Below are positions 63,614-64,000 of a stretch of DNA of 64,000 bases, one piece after another. The notes beneath the pieces are model-generated. The model made no database searches. It was not told the DNA's origin and saw only the letters and a program-made list of their open reading frames with translations. Where the stretch lies: positions 145,210,866 to 145,274,865 of the forward strand of contig NC_090023.1 of NCBI RefSeq assembly GCF_037176765.1, read 5' to 3'. Numbering within the stretch: position 1 is the stretch's first letter; each line of letters begins with the position of its first letter. Position numbers and translations under genes: made by a program. This DNA comes from Anolis sagrei (Eukaryota > Chordata > Lepidosauria > Squamata > Anolidae).

Positions 63614-64000
63614 GTAAGTATATGGCTTAGCATTGGTCTACTATTTGAATTTTGCATAGAATTAGCTCCTATATTCTGCAGACTGTGTTTGAAACCTCAC
63701 TTCTGCATTTGATATTTCCACCAAAATGCTGATTTAGCAAGTCAGATATGTCTATTGTGTTTCATAATATCTGTACGATTCCCACTACAGTGAAATGGGT
63801 CATGAGCGGAGTGATTAACATGTTTACTTTGAAATAAGCACAAGTGATTCTATACATTACTTCCTGAAATAAATGAATTATAAAAATTGATTGAAAATTT
63901 CGCTTTATAGATCATTGGTTGGAGTCTTATTGGAATATTACATTAATGTGTCTGCTTTTTCCAGACCTAATGATAGGCTGTTTTGGGTCCACAGACTTTG
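63614..64000. other. EPSTI1 intron 2, partial
   Basis: AT-rich with no recognised exon before the window ends. Confidence 0.5.

Overview
The window is vertebrate nuclear DNA, almost certainly from a squamate reptile and probably an iguanian lizard. Two lines of evidence support this. First, it holds spliced exons of two vertebrate genes that neighbour each other head to head in mammals (DNAJC15 and EPSTI1; human 13q14). Second, its repeats are the mixture typical of lizards: L2, CR1 and RTE-BovB LINEs, tRNA-derived SINEs including a Sauria-type SINE with a BovB-like tail, Penelope-like elements, hAT and mariner MITEs, a DIRS-like fragment and a Ty1/copia element. The species cannot be fixed from sequence reading alone.

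Layout. DNAJC15 lies on the minus strand with all six coding exons present: 42668-42742, 25229-25280, 17492-17565, 13472-13548, 12838-12908 and 8158-8228. Every intron has GT-AG ends, the phases agree, and the product is 139 residues. A CpG-rich promoter (about 42400-43030) carries three NRF1-like sites, a ZNF143-type motif and, in the start of intron 1, an X-box. EPSTI1 runs on the plus strand from a probable first coding exon at 58669-58811 to exon 2 at 63555-63613, and continues off the right edge. Close to its start are a consensus NF-kB site and IRF/ISRE-like sites, which fits the interferon-inducible behaviour known for the mammalian gene.

The rest is introns and the 16 kb between the two promoters, filled with stacked transposons. 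The centrepiece is a Ty1/copia element at 47636-52630. It has 320-bp LTRs that differ at one site by eye, a perfect 5-bp target duplication, and a primer site matching the anticodon arm of initiator tRNA-Met, as in Drosophila copia. It is young but broken. It sits inside an old unclassified repeat that also received a CR1 piece and an L2 piece. Other well-resolved events are a hAT inside a CR1 with a perfect 8-bp duplication, a probable solo LTR inside a hAT-Charlie MITE, a Penelope-like palindrome inside another, a BovB copy inserted in AT-rich DNA with a 10-bp duplication, and a 5'-truncated L2 still carrying a 444-codon open frame.

All calls come from reading the sequence and from recalled family features. 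No database search or alignment was run. No RNA gene, CRISPR array or bacterial feature was seen.
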